From: Bacillota bacterium
GTDB taxonomy: Bacteria > Bacillota > Clostridia > Acetivibrionales > DSM-1351
Assembly: GCA_023416275.1 (NCBI GenBank)
Contig: JAEZIB010000192.1
Coordinates: 1-64,000 of the forward strand
Direction: 5' to 3'
Length of the DNA stretch: 64,000 nt
Below, in pieces: positions 27,969-36,097 of this stretch (position 1 is its first letter; every line of letters begins with the position of its first letter). The position numbers and the translations under genes are program-made. The notes beneath the pieces are model-generated. The model saw nothing but the letters and a program-made list of their open reading frames with translations, was not told the DNA's origin and did not search any database.

Positions 27969-28331
27969 TTATTTCAAACCTAACTTGTATTCATATGTAA
28001 GAATGTCTAGGATTTACGATTGGAAAAGATGATTTAATTAAAATACATTGTATTTGTACAAACAGTTGTAGTATTAATGCAATATATTTTTAAATATTTT
28101 TGTACAAAGTTCATCATATAATATAGTTTTTTAAAGAATGTCTTGAGTTATATATTGTTATGTAAGTGGCTGAATAGTAATTCAGAATATATCTTGTATT
28201 TTCTGCCTTAAGACAGTAGTTGACTTTTATATTTTCATGAGACTATAATTAATATTAAACCATTTTACATAGCAATAAACTTATTGCAATATGAACAGGT
28301 TAATAAATTATAGCTCATGGAGGATAAAAGC
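27969..28331. other. Gene-free stretch between metY and metA
   Basis: About 360 AT-rich bases. No riboswitch core, no strong hairpin and no credible coding frame were seen. Weak direct similarity between two TTTGTACAAA-like words was noted but not interpreted. Confidence 0.4.
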
Positions 28332-29261
28332 ATGCCAATTAGAATACCTGACAATTTACCAGCAGGCGAAATTTTAAATAGTGAGAATATATTTGTCATG
28401 TATGAAGACAGAGCTTATCACCAAGATATAAGGCCTCTTAAAATTTTAATTTTAAATATAATGCCCACTAAGATAACCACAGAAACTCAATTACTTAGGT
28501 TGCTTGGAAACTCTCCTCTTCAAATTGAGCCTATTCTTTTATACCCGGCATCCCATGTGCCTAAAAATACTCCTGAGGAGCACTTAGAGGCATTTTATAA
28601 AACCTTTGATGAGATTAAAAAAGATCATTTTGATGGATTGATTATTACTGGGGCACCAGTGGAACAAATGCCTTTTGAGCAGGTTAAATACTGGGAAGAA
28701 TTAACTCAGATAATGGAATGGAGCTTAACCAACGTATACTCTACTCTACATATCTGCTGGGGGGCACAAGCTGGATTATATTATCACTATGGCATTCCGA
28801 AATATGATATTCCAAATAAACTATTTGGGATATTTGCGCATACAAAAAATAAGGATTATGTAAAGCTGCTAAGAGGCTTTGATGACATTTTTTATGTGCC
28901 TCATTCAAGGCATACTGAGGTAAGAAAAGAAGATATTGAAAAGGTTGGTGAACTTGAAATACTATCTGAATCTAAAGAAGCAGGTGTATATTTAGTTGCA
29001 TCTAAAGACGGAAGACACATATTTGCTACTGGTCATTCAGAGTATGACCCTCTCACATTGAAAAAAGAATATGACAGAGATATTGATAAAGGGTTGGACA
29101 TTGCAGTTCCAAAGAATTATTTTCTGAATGATGATCCTAACAATGAACCTATTGTTAAGTGGAGAGGGCATGGACACTTACTATTTTTGAACTGGCTCAA
29201 CTATTATGTATACCAAGAAACACCATTTGATTTAACAAATATATCAAAGCGAAAGAAGTAG
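28332..29261 (+). CDS. metA: Homoserine O-acetyltransferase (MetA family)
   Basis: A 309-residue enzyme acylating homoserine, first committed step to methionine. Catalytic cysteine is in LHICWGAQAG, the His-Glu pair in ATGHSEYDP, and FAHTKNKDY is also family-typical. In the acyl-donor pocket the sequence TGAPVEQMPF has Glu where succinyl-specific enzymes have Gly; this change is known to favour acetyl-CoA, which fits the O-acetylhomoserine-using MetY upstream. The ATG at 28332 is chosen over the one at 28317 because that upstream ATG overlaps the GGAGG ribosome site. Confidence 0.94.
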   Translation: MPIRIPDNLPAGEILNSENIFVMYEDRAYHQDIRPLKILILNIMPTKITTETQLLRLLGNSPLQIEPILLYPASHVPKNTPEEHLEAFYKTFDEIKKDHFDGLIITGAPVEQMPFEQVKYWEELTQIMEWSLTNVYSTLHICWGAQAGLYYHYGIPKYDIPNKLFGIFAHTKNKDYVKLLRGFDDIFYVPHSRHTEVRKEDIEKVGELEILSESKEAGVYLVASKDGRHIFATGHSEYDPLTLKKEYDRDIDKGLDIAVPKNYFLNDDPNNEPIVKWRGHGHLLFLNWLNYYVYQETPFDLTNISKRKK

Positions 29262-29326
29262 GGTTTATAATATATGAAAATTTTCATTTAATATGTAATA
29301 ACTCATTATAAAATATGGTTCACGAA

Positions 29327-29446
29327 CCTACGAGCACCTAAAATGCAGGAATAATTATGATTGTTCTATACAATACGCCTTCTGTTATATCTGTGCCAGG
29401 GGGAGGACCGGTACAGGATTGGTGGCAGTTATATAGGTGCTCATAG
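29327..29446. ncRNA. Candidate structured RNA or palindromic element between metA and the DUF6062 gene
   Basis: CCTACGAGCACCTA (from 29328) pairs with TAGGTGCTCATAGG (to 29448) to enclose about 95 bases. Inside, CTGTGCC (29391-29397) pairs with GGTACAG (29410-29416) around AGGGGGAGGACC. The nested stems suggest a folded RNA of about 120 nt, or a small inverted-repeat element. It matches no RNA family I can name; strand is not determined. Confidence 0.4.
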
Positions 29447-29474
29447 GTAGATAGAAAAAATATCTATCTACTTT
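29447..29474. terminator. Hairpin between converging metA and DUF6062 genes
   Basis: GTAGATAG and CTATCTAC form a perfect 8-bp stem around AAAAAATAT, followed by TTTA. A probable terminator for metA, perhaps for both genes. Confidence 0.6.
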
Positions 29475-29505
29475 ACATAATATTATGTTTGGTATAAAAA
29501 TGTTA

Positions 29506-30282
29506 CTATTTTAATTCGCAATTTCCCCTTATTTTTTGAATACTTCTTGTCACGGCATCCTTTGAATTTCCCCAAGGGGCATCATTATATCTATAGTCGA
29601 ATTTCTTAGTAAACCAGTCTACTTCTTTTTCAACTCTTTCAAGGTTGCTAAGCTGCATTTCCATGACATTTTTTGTGAAGATTGCAGCTTGAGATATGTT
29701 TAGATATTTCGAAACAGAATTTAATAGAAGCTTTAAATGCCTTAAGCAGAAGCCTTTCTTGGATTGGAAGATTTCTCTGAATTCAGGTTCTTTAAAATAC
29801 AAATAAAAGATAACGTCAACATATCTATCCATGGTATGCTCTAATTTACTGCAAATAGCGCAACTGTTGTGTATCTTATCTAGTTCACTTACAAGTTCAG
29901 ATACGAGCTTATCTGTATTGGTTTGCTTAGAGGATAGCTTTTTTGAAATATTTTTGACCAAACCTGCATCTGAATCTTGTTCTAAAAGGCTTACTTTATT
30001 TTCAAAGAGTTGCTTCAGGCGAGAGTTTTTTTCTTGCAAGAAGGTATCTATCATTAAAGCTAACCCAAGCCTATTAACCTGTTTATTGTACATTGCCTCA
30101 AAATGTATTCTGCAGAAGCCCAGTTCATTAGTTGTCTGACGATGATCTGGCTCCATCAAGGACGCTCCTAATGCGTATTCTATTGCATCTTCCTCAAGTT
30201 TTTTCTCTAACGTGCATAATGGACACTCACAATCTACAGAGAAAGCATCTGTAACTGGAATAGTATATATTTTTTCCTTCAT
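29506..30282 (-). CDS. Conserved clostridial protein, probable DUF6062 family
   Basis: A 258-residue, mostly helical cytosolic protein. Two paired-cysteine motifs are visible: CECPLCTLEKKLEE near residues 19-24 followed by FCRIHFEAM, and SCAICSKLEHTMDRY in the middle followed by FCLRHLKLLL. Repetition of a CxxC...FCxxH pattern suggests two related metal-binding halves. I recall this arrangement in the DUF6062 family, whose function is unknown. The ribosome site GGGAGG lies in a family-1 repeat just upstream. No functional partner is apparent. Confidence 0.7.
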   Translation of the reverse strand: MKEKIYTIPVTDAFSVDCECPLCTLEKKLEEDAIEYALGASLMEPDHRQTTNELGFCRIHFEAMYNKQVNRLGLALMIDTFLQEKNSRLKQLFENKVSLLEQDSDAGLVKNISKKLSSKQTNTDKLVSELVSELDKIHNSCAICSKLEHTMDRYVDVIFYLYFKEPEFREIFQSKKGFCLRHLKLLLNSVSKYLNISQAAIFTKNVMEMQLSNLERVEKEVDWFTKKFDYRYNDAPWGNSKDAVTRSIQKIRGNCELK

Positions 30283-30480
30283 AATAACCTCCCACGCCCC
30301 ATTTGGGAATATAATTAAAGTGAATACTCGTGGAGGTACGCAATTTCTTTAAAGCTACTTTGACACTGGCAAAAACCACTTGTGGTTTTTGAAGCTCGAA
30401 AAGGCACCATATTTGCGCAAACTTTAATTTCGAGCTGATAACCTCCCACGCCTACTTTAGGCATAAAATTAAAGTGAAAT
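30283..30480 (-). repeat. Dispersed repeat family 1, two units in the DUF6062 leader
   Basis: Read on the minus strand, two units follow each other. The first ends in the hairpin GCCTA-AAG-TAGGC (30450-30462) plus GTGGGAGGTTA, then continues through ACAAGTGGTTTTTGCCAG and TTTAAAGAAATTGCGTACC to a second end, CCCAAATGGGGCGTGGGAGG, which is the ribosome site of the DUF6062 gene. The stem change GCCCA/TGGGC to GCCTA/TAGGC keeps pairing. Confidence 0.85.
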
Positions 30481-30531
30481 AACCGTGAAATATCTTTAAC
30501 TGATTCTGACTATTACGTACGCAATCATATT

Positions 30532-31095
30532 CTATTTCTTAGCAGGAATATAGCAGAGCTGAACAACACCTGAAGAAAATCTCCTAGAGTCAACTAGTTT
30601 TAGCTCTTGCCTTTGATTAATGTCAACAAATAAAGGTCTTCCTGCCCCTAAAATGACAGGATGAACTGAAAGTCGATACTCGTCAACAAGCCCTAAGTTC
30701 ATAAATGCTGTTATAAGACCAGCTCCTCCATACAACCAAATATCTTTACCTGGTTCTTTCTTTAATTTATTTACTTCTTCTACTATATTATCATTTATTA
30801 TAATACCATTATCTATCTGTGTTAGTGTTTTTGAAAACACATACTTCTTCTTACTATGAACCAATTCCCATATTTGTCTGTCGATATGAGAAGTTTCATT
30901 CCCTGGGATATATTTTCCCCATAAGTCATAGGATTTCCTCCCATACAAAATTGTATCAATACTACTTAAAAATGTAGTAAAATTCATATCCTCGTCCATT
31001 ATACACCAGTCAGTTTCTCCGTGAATACCCTCTATAAATCCGTCTAAAGAGACTGCCAAATCTAAAACTATTCTTCTTAAATTATTATTAAGCAT
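30532..31095 (-). CDS. Dihydrofolate-reductase-like (RibD C-terminal domain) protein
   Basis: A 187-residue RibD_C/DHFR-fold reductase. Motifs: VLDLAVSLDGFIEG near the start, YGRKSYDLWGKY, DIWLYGGAGLITAFMNLGLVDEYRLSVHPVILGAG, and a closing strand (VVQLCYIP). These stand-alone proteins (YyaP/YwjB-like) are probable NADPH-dependent reductases of unknown substrate. An open extension of 22 codons was rejected because the ATG at 31095 has GGGAGG at the right distance. No operon partner. Confidence 0.85.
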   Translation of the reverse strand: MLNNNLRRIVLDLAVSLDGFIEGIHGETDWCIMDEDMNFTTFLSSIDTILYGRKSYDLWGKYIPGNETSHIDRQIWELVHSKKKYVFSKTLTQIDNGIIINDNIVEEVNKLKKEPGKDIWLYGGAGLITAFMNLGLVDEYRLSVHPVILGAGRPLFVDINQRQELKLVDSRRFSSGVVQLCYIPAKK

Positions 31096-31326
31096 AATGA
31101 TTTGCCTCCCAATGATAAGAAAAATTATATCACTTTTATTAGTTTTCGAAAATAAAAACAATAATTGATACTATGAATTTTGGATAAATATAAACATTGA
31201 TTTATCAATTAATATTTGGGTATTATGGATACAGGCACAATATATTTTAGGAAAATCGAGAAGGGGGCGAATTCATCCTGGTACACCAAATAGGGTCTTT
31301 GAGCGAGTACTTGGGTGGAACTAATT

Positions 31327-32214
31327 ATGGAATACAAAGGTTATTCAATTAATTGTAAGAATGGAATTATGACAATAGAGGGTGTTAAAGATTTTAACTT
31401 AACACATATATTTGAGTGTGGACAGTGCTTTAGATGGATAAAGCAGCAGGATGGCAGTTATAATGGAATTGTTAATGACAAGTTTGTAAACGTTAGCTTA
31501 AGTAATGGAATTTTATATATTAAAAATGCGGAAGAACAGGATTTTATAGATGTCTGGTATGAATACTTTGATTTGGGAACAGATTACTCTAAAATCAAGT
31601 CTGTACTTGAGAAGGATGAAATTATGAAGGAGGCTATCAAAACAGGCTATGGTATCAGATTGCTCAGACAGGATTTCTGGGAAATGCTTATTTCCTTTAT
31701 AATATCAGCAAATAATATGATACCTAGAATAATGAAAACTGTAGATACTCTTTCAGTGCTAAAAGGAGGATGCATAGAAGCAAATTTTAATGCATATAGA
31801 TTTCCCCAAATTCATGAACTTGCGAATGCCACTCTAGAAGAAATACAACAATGTAAAGCGGGATTTAGGTGCAAATATATTCATCAAACCTCCAGGCTTA
31901 TGCACCAGGAGTCTATAACCAAAGAAATGCTTCAGTATTTAGATACTGATATGGCTAGAAAAGAACTGATGAAGCTTCCAGGCGTGGGGCCAAAGGTTGC
32001 AGACTGTATATTACTTTTCAGTGGTATTAAATATGATGTATTTCCAACAGATGTATGGGTTAAACGAGTAATGGAGGTGCTCTATTTTAAAAAAGAATCA
32101 AAACTAAAAGAAATACAAAGCTTTGCTAAAGACCAGTTTGGGGATTTGACAGGCTATGCACAGCAATATTTATTTTACCACGCAAGGTTAAACAGAATTG
32201 GTATGGATAAATAA
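31327..32214 (+). CDS. 8-oxoguanine DNA glycosylase/AP lyase (OGG1 type)
   Basis: A 295-residue DNA repair enzyme. N-terminal OGG-type domain with FNLTHIFECGQCFRW, then the helix-hairpin-helix-GPD domain. The hairpin LMKLPGVGPKVADC contains the catalytic lysine, Lys223; Asp242 in FPTDVWV completes the active site. Their 19-residue spacing equals that of human OGG1 (Lys249 and Asp268). It removes 8-oxoguanine opposite cytosine. The ATG at 31327, seven bases after GGTGGA, is preferred to the GTG at 31315, which lies inside the ribosome site. Confidence 0.93.
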   Translation: MEYKGYSINCKNGIMTIEGVKDFNLTHIFECGQCFRWIKQQDGSYNGIVNDKFVNVSLSNGILYIKNAEEQDFIDVWYEYFDLGTDYSKIKSVLEKDEIMKEAIKTGYGIRLLRQDFWEMLISFIISANNMIPRIMKTVDTLSVLKGGCIEANFNAYRFPQIHELANATLEEIQQCKAGFRCKYIHQTSRLMHQESITKEMLQYLDTDMARKELMKLPGVGPKVADCILLFSGIKYDVFPTDVWVKRVMEVLYFKKESKLKEIQSFAKDQFGDLTGYAQQYLFYHARLNRIGMDK

Positions 32215-32389
32215 CCAGCTAAAACTAGCTGAAAGTTGAGTTGTTAATAAAAATCTATATGGGAACTTTTTGATTATTAATACAATATTATGTAATGCAG
32301 ACTAAATTTTTGGGTAGTAGCAACCTTTTATTAGTCTAATTAGACAGGCATTTATATAATACTTTTTCGTTTTTAAAATATAAAAACAC

Positions 32390-32437
32390 CCACGATAGTT
32401 TCACTTTAGTTGTTGTCGAAATGGGCGTGGGAGGTTA
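32390..32437 (+). repeat. Dispersed repeat family 1, end fragment
   Basis: Has the TTTCACTTTA block of the units at 30283-30480 and ends in ATGGGCGTGGGAGGTTA. Unlike other copies, no gene starts right after it; the next gene begins 109 bp on. It is directly followed by a TTTGCGGC/GCCGCAAA hairpin (32452-32479). Confidence 0.6.
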
Positions 32438-32492
32438 GTATTTGAACATCCTTTGCGGCTTCGCTCTATAGCCGCAAATGCGGTTATTTAAA

Positions 32493-32520
32493 ATGTGATT
32501 CCATATTTTAAATGCAAATT
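32493..32520 (-). repeat. Dispersed repeat family 2, copy upstream of the DUF3343 gene
   Basis: On the minus strand it reads AATTTGCATTTAAAATATGG and onward, 27 of 28 bases the same as 16851-16878. It ends 25 bp before the DUF3343 start. Confidence 0.7.
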
Positions 32521-32545
32521 AGTATAAGAAAATTGGAGTGGTTAT

Positions 32546-32800
32546 ATGAAGTGTATTGCTGTATTGGATTCAGGAAACCTTGTATATAAGCTAGATGCTG
32601 AACTTAAAAAAAGGGGCTTTAAGTTTGAAGTTGTATCAACTCCGTGCCATATTGCAAAAGGTGGATGCGGTTTATGCTTAAAGTTCCCAGAAGAATATCT
32701 TCAAGAAGTTATAGATGGATCGAGAGCATGCAATACACCAATTAAAGAGGTGTATAAAATCATACCAAATATTACTAAGAATAAGTATAAAAGGTTGTAG
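32546..32800 (+). CDS. DUF3343 protein (putative Se/S carrier-like)
   Basis: An 84-residue cytosolic protein. The N-terminus MKCIAVLDSGNLVYKLDAEL and the central STPCHIAKGGCGLCLKF are typical of the DUF3343 family, whose members are annotated as putative selenium/sulfur carriers because of conserved cysteines and neighbourhood with cysteine-desulfurase-like genes. No such gene is next to it here, although cysE and cysS follow after the 6S-like RNA. Function uncertain. TTGGAGTGG precedes the ATG. Confidence 0.8.
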   Translation: MKCIAVLDSGNLVYKLDAELKKRGFKFEVVSTPCHIAKGGCGLCLKFPEEYLQEVIDGSRACNTPIKEVYKIIPNITKNKYKRL

Positions 32801-32987
32801 GGATGAATACTTAAACAAAGGAATTTGCAGATTGGTGAAGATATACGTAGATAAATAAATCTTAGCTAAATTTACTTTATAGTTTTAAGATGCTATAATA
32901 GGGCTATAAAGCAGGAGTTGATAGTATTTCAGCCAATTTGAGCTTTGATTAAAAGTTAATTTAATTTTCCTGAAATGAGCGCTAACC

Positions 32988-33205
32988 TTTTATTTTGAAC
33001 CTACATTTGAAATAAGGGAGTCTGCTGTTTGATATCATATGTCAGGCCTAGGTAATTCCGACACACGGCATGAACGTTGTGCAACGGCGGAGGACGATTG
33101 CTGATATCTCCGGGACACCCACCTAGCTTGGGCTAGGTGTCAAAATACGAGGAGACGCCATTTTGGGATTAAAATTAGGATGAAAGGGCAGAGATGCCCT
33201 TTTAT
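32988..33205 (+). ncRNA. ssrS: Probable 6S RNA
   Basis: An approximately 195-nt RNA region in a 680-bp gap. The ends pair (CCTTTTAT near 32992 with ATGAAAGG near 33180; GGnGTCTnCT near 33018 with its partner near 33152), giving one long imperfect rod. Inner pairing includes TGATATC with GATATCA across a central open region, and a perfect side hairpin CACCTAGC-TTGG-GCTAGGTG (33120-33139) in the place of the 3'-side hairpin of E. coli 6S RNA. The transcript ends in an intrinsic terminator AAGGGCA-GAGA-TGCCCTT-TTA (33183-33205). 6S RNA binds sigma-A polymerase. Assignment rests on shape and recollection, not alignment. Confidence 0.55.
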
Positions 33206-33375
33206 TTATGAAAAGATTCTGAATAAGAGTATTTTCTGAGTTCTAATCTTTTATTAGAGTTCGTTCCTCTTCCCATACATAATCACAATATTTGTTTACA
33301 GGAAAAATTAAAACTGTTAAAATTACTATTATTATAAAATAATTATTTGATAGCCTTTATATTTGGAAAGTTGAG

Positions 33376-33404
33376 TTGATCAGCATTACATTGTATCATA
33401 TAAG
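33376..33404 (+). promoter_or_regulatory. Putative sigma-A promoter of cysE
   Basis: TTGATC (33376-33381), 17-base spacer, TATAAG (33399-33404), about 80 bp before cysE. No T-box specifier or antiterminator sequence was found in the leader. Confidence 0.55.
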
Positions 33405-33483
33405 AATATATTAATATTGGATATTTATTAAATTACAGGTGATTTGGAAAAAAAATATCATTTTGTTTGTTGAGGGTTAGATT

Positions 33484-34215
33484 ATGAAAAATGGTCTTAT
33501 AAATGATGCTAAATTAATAGCAAGTCGAGACCCGGCTGCTAAAAGTGCATTAGAAGTAATACTTCTTTATCCGGGCTTTCATGTGCTTATTTACCATAAA
33601 TTAGCTCGTTGGTTTTATAAAAATAGAATATTTTTTATTGCCAGGCTTATTTCCCAACTGGGCAGATTTTTTACGGGAATAGAGATACATCCTGGTGCAA
33701 CGCTAGGTAAGGGGTTATTTATTGACCATGGTATGGGTATAGTCATTGGTGAATCGGCAGTTATTGGAGATAATTGCACTATATATCATGGGGTAACCTT
33801 AGGTGGTACTGGTAAAGAGAAGGGAAAGAAGCGTCACCCAACTATCGGAAATAATGTACTTATCGGCGCAGGAGCTAAAGTGCTTGGACCATGTACAGTA
33901 GGAGATAATTCACTTATAGGTGCTAATACATTTGTATCTTTTGATGTTGAGCCCAATTCAACAGTTGTGGGTGCAAAAGGCAGAATTGTTAGAAAACGCA
34001 ATGAGAAGGTTGGTTCGCCATCTGAGGCACTAGATCAAATACACATGCCAGATCCTATAGCTCGTGAGTTATGTAGATTAACTGCAAGACTTGAAGAACT
34101 AGAAAATCAGGTTATGGGCAGAAGTAAGGGACCTTGTGCTATTAAAAAATACAATGATTCATACGTATTTGAAAATAAGGATGAGAATGGAGAATATATT
34201 GAGGATGAATTTTAA
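33484..34215 (+). CDS. cysE: Serine O-acetyltransferase
   Basis: A 243-residue enzyme making O-acetylserine from serine and acetyl-CoA, the entry to cysteine synthesis. The N-terminal helical domain is short, as in Gram-positive CysE (SRDPAAKSALEVILLYPGFHVL). The left-handed beta-helix shows hexapeptide repeats and the active-site stretch GLFIDHGMGIVIGESA, then TIYHGVTLGGTG. It lies directly before cysS (132 bp), the usual Firmicute pairing, linking cysteine synthesis to its tRNA charging. Confidence 0.95.
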   Translation: MKNGLINDAKLIASRDPAAKSALEVILLYPGFHVLIYHKLARWFYKNRIFFIARLISQLGRFFTGIEIHPGATLGKGLFIDHGMGIVIGESAVIGDNCTIYHGVTLGGTGKEKGKKRHPTIGNNVLIGAGAKVLGPCTVGDNSLIGANTFVSFDVEPNSTVVGAKGRIVRKRNEKVGSPSEALDQIHMPDPIARELCRLTARLEELENQVMGRSKGPCAIKKYNDSYVFENKDENGEYIEDEF

Positions 34216-34347
34216 GGTATAAACCTCAATAATTAAGTGAAGTAGCATACATAAGTGATAAAAATCTAATACTATTTTAATTCAAGATATTGGAAGTTTA
34301 TTATTTTTATTATAATATAGAATGAAGTTATACGAAAGGAGAAGGAA

Positions 34348-35733
34348 ATGAAGGTTTACAATACGCTTTCAAGGCAAAAAGAGGATTTTAAGCCTATTAA
34401 TGATAAAGAGGTCTGCATTTATTCATGTGGGCCAACAGTCTACAATTATGCACATATTGGTAATTTAAGAACCTATATATTTATGGATATGTTAAGGAGG
34501 GTGCTTGAATATAATGGGTATGCTCTTAAGCATGTAATGAATATAACTGATGTAGGCCATCTGGTTTCAGATGAGGACGATGGAGAGGACAAGATGCTTA
34601 AGGGTGCTAGAGAACAAAAAAAGACACCTTGGCAGATTGCTGAATTCTATACAGAGGCATTTATGAAGGACATAAAGGCTCTTAATATAGAGGTTCCTGA
34701 AATTGTTCCAAAGGCAACTGAACATATTCCTGAAATGATTGAATTTGTTGAGGGACTGATTGAAAAAGGTTTTGGATATGAAACCAGTGATGGAATATAT
34801 TTTGATATTAAGAAGTTTGATGGATATGGCAAGTTATCCAGAGCTAATCTAGATGAGCAAATAGCAGGAGCAAGAGTTGAGGTAAATGAAGAAAAGAGGC
34901 ACCCTGCTGATTTTGCCATATGGAAAAAGGCACCAAAAGAACATATTATGCAGTGGCAAAGTCCATGGGGTATGGGATATCCAGGCTGGCACATAGAGTG
35001 CTCCGCAATGGGAAGAAAATATCTCGGAGATGTATTTGACATTCATACTGGCGGTGTAGATCATATTCCGGTTCACCATGAAAATGAAATTGCTCAGTCA
35101 GAGGCTCTACTTGGTGAGCCTGCTGTTAACTATTGGATGCATAGTGAATTTATGATGGTTAATAACGGTAAAATGTCAAAAAGTCTTGGAAACACGTATA
35201 CAATTGATAATTTAAGAGAAAAGGGATATGACCCCCTTGCATTCAGGTATATGTGCTTGAATGCTCACTATAGAAATAAGTTTAATTTCACATGGGATGT
35301 AATGCAGTCTGCTCAGGTATCCTACGATAGATTTGTAGAGGGCTGCCAATCACATAAGGATGGCACAGATAATGTGGACAGTGCTGTTATAAATGGTTTT
35401 CTCAGTGACTTTGAGGAGGCTGTTAATGATGATTTAAACATTCCAAAGGCACTAGGTGTTGCATGGAATGCAGTGAGGTATGGAAAGAAATCACAACAGA
35501 TATTTGAGCTTCTTACAAGGATGAACAGGATATTTGGATTTGACTTGGATAAAAAGAAGGTTGAAAGCAGCGAACCTGAGGTTTCTCCAGAGATACAAGC
35601 ACTTATAGATGAAAGAGAGCAAGCTCGTAAGGACAAGAACTGGAAGCGTTCAGACGAAATCAGAGATGAGCTCAAGGCATTAGGTATTGTGATAGAAGAT
35701 ACTGCTAACGGAGCAAAGGTAAAGTATTTATAA
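34348..35733 (+). CDS. cysS: Cysteinyl-tRNA synthetase
   Basis: A 461-residue class I synthetase. The HIGH-type signature is YAHIGNLRTYIF, the zinc-binding cysteine of the active site is in SCGPTVYNYAH, further zinc ligands lie in WHIECSAM and VHHENEIAQ, and the KMSKS loop is GKMSKSLGN. The C-terminal DALR-like and small end domain are complete (DERE-QARKDKNWKRSDEIRDEL). AAAGGAGAAGG fronts the ATG. Followed by a strong hairpin. Confidence 0.97.
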   Translation: MKVYNTLSRQKEDFKPINDKEVCIYSCGPTVYNYAHIGNLRTYIFMDMLRRVLEYNGYALKHVMNITDVGHLVSDEDDGEDKMLKGAREQKKTPWQIAEFYTEAFMKDIKALNIEVPEIVPKATEHIPEMIEFVEGLIEKGFGYETSDGIYFDIKKFDGYGKLSRANLDEQIAGARVEVNEEKRHPADFAIWKKAPKEHIMQWQSPWGMGYPGWHIECSAMGRKYLGDVFDIHTGGVDHIPVHHENEIAQSEALLGEPAVNYWMHSEFMMVNNGKMSKSLGNTYTIDNLREKGYDPLAFRYMCLNAHYRNKFNFTWDVMQSAQVSYDRFVEGCQSHKDGTDNVDSAVINGFLSDFEEAVNDDLNIPKALGVAWNAVRYGKKSQQIFELLTRMNRIFGFDLDKKKVESSEPEVSPEIQALIDEREQARKDKNWKRSDEIRDELKALGIVIEDTANGAKVKYL

Positions 35734-35776
35734 AAAGTATAAATCAACTTTTACACATAAAAATTCTATCAGTGCG

Positions 35777-35865
35777 GTAGGCTTATCAATGGTTTGTTTT
35801 TAACCCAACTTTACATTGATAAGTTTACCAACCTACAATTTTCAAATACAAAAGTTACAAAATAT
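35777..35865 (+). terminator. Terminator of cysS, overlapping an inverted family-3 repeat
   Basis: CTTATCAATG (35782-35791) pairs exactly with CATTGATAAG (35814-35823), and outer GTAGG with CCTAC extends the stem. On the minus strand, 35800-35865 reads as repeat family 3 (AACTTTT, TTGAAAATTGTAGGT, CTTATCAATG). The rest of the gap to 36097 has a weaker hairpin ending in TTCTTTTTTT near 35945. Confidence 0.6.
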
Positions 35866-36097
35866 TTTTAATAATATATTCAAGGTAAGGAATGCTTATA
35901 CTAAGGGGTTGGTTGGAACATAAAATACTCTAGCCAATTCTTTTTTTATGGATTTGTATTTGATACTACAGAAACATGCATTTTTTAATTAAGATTTGAA
36001 TATTCAAAATTTTTATTTGTTTAGTAAATTCAGATACACATACGGTTCAGTTTGTTCATATTATGTAAATAGAATTACAAATTAAGGATGAGCATTT

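Noticed and set aside
32437..32545. A gene starting right after the Shine-Dalgarno repeat end at 32431
   Set aside because: The only start in reach (TTG near 32442) closes after nine codons; the DUF3343 gene has its own site.
33206..34347. T-box leader for cysE or cysS
   Set aside because: The conserved T-box sequence and a terminator/antiterminator pair were looked for and not found.
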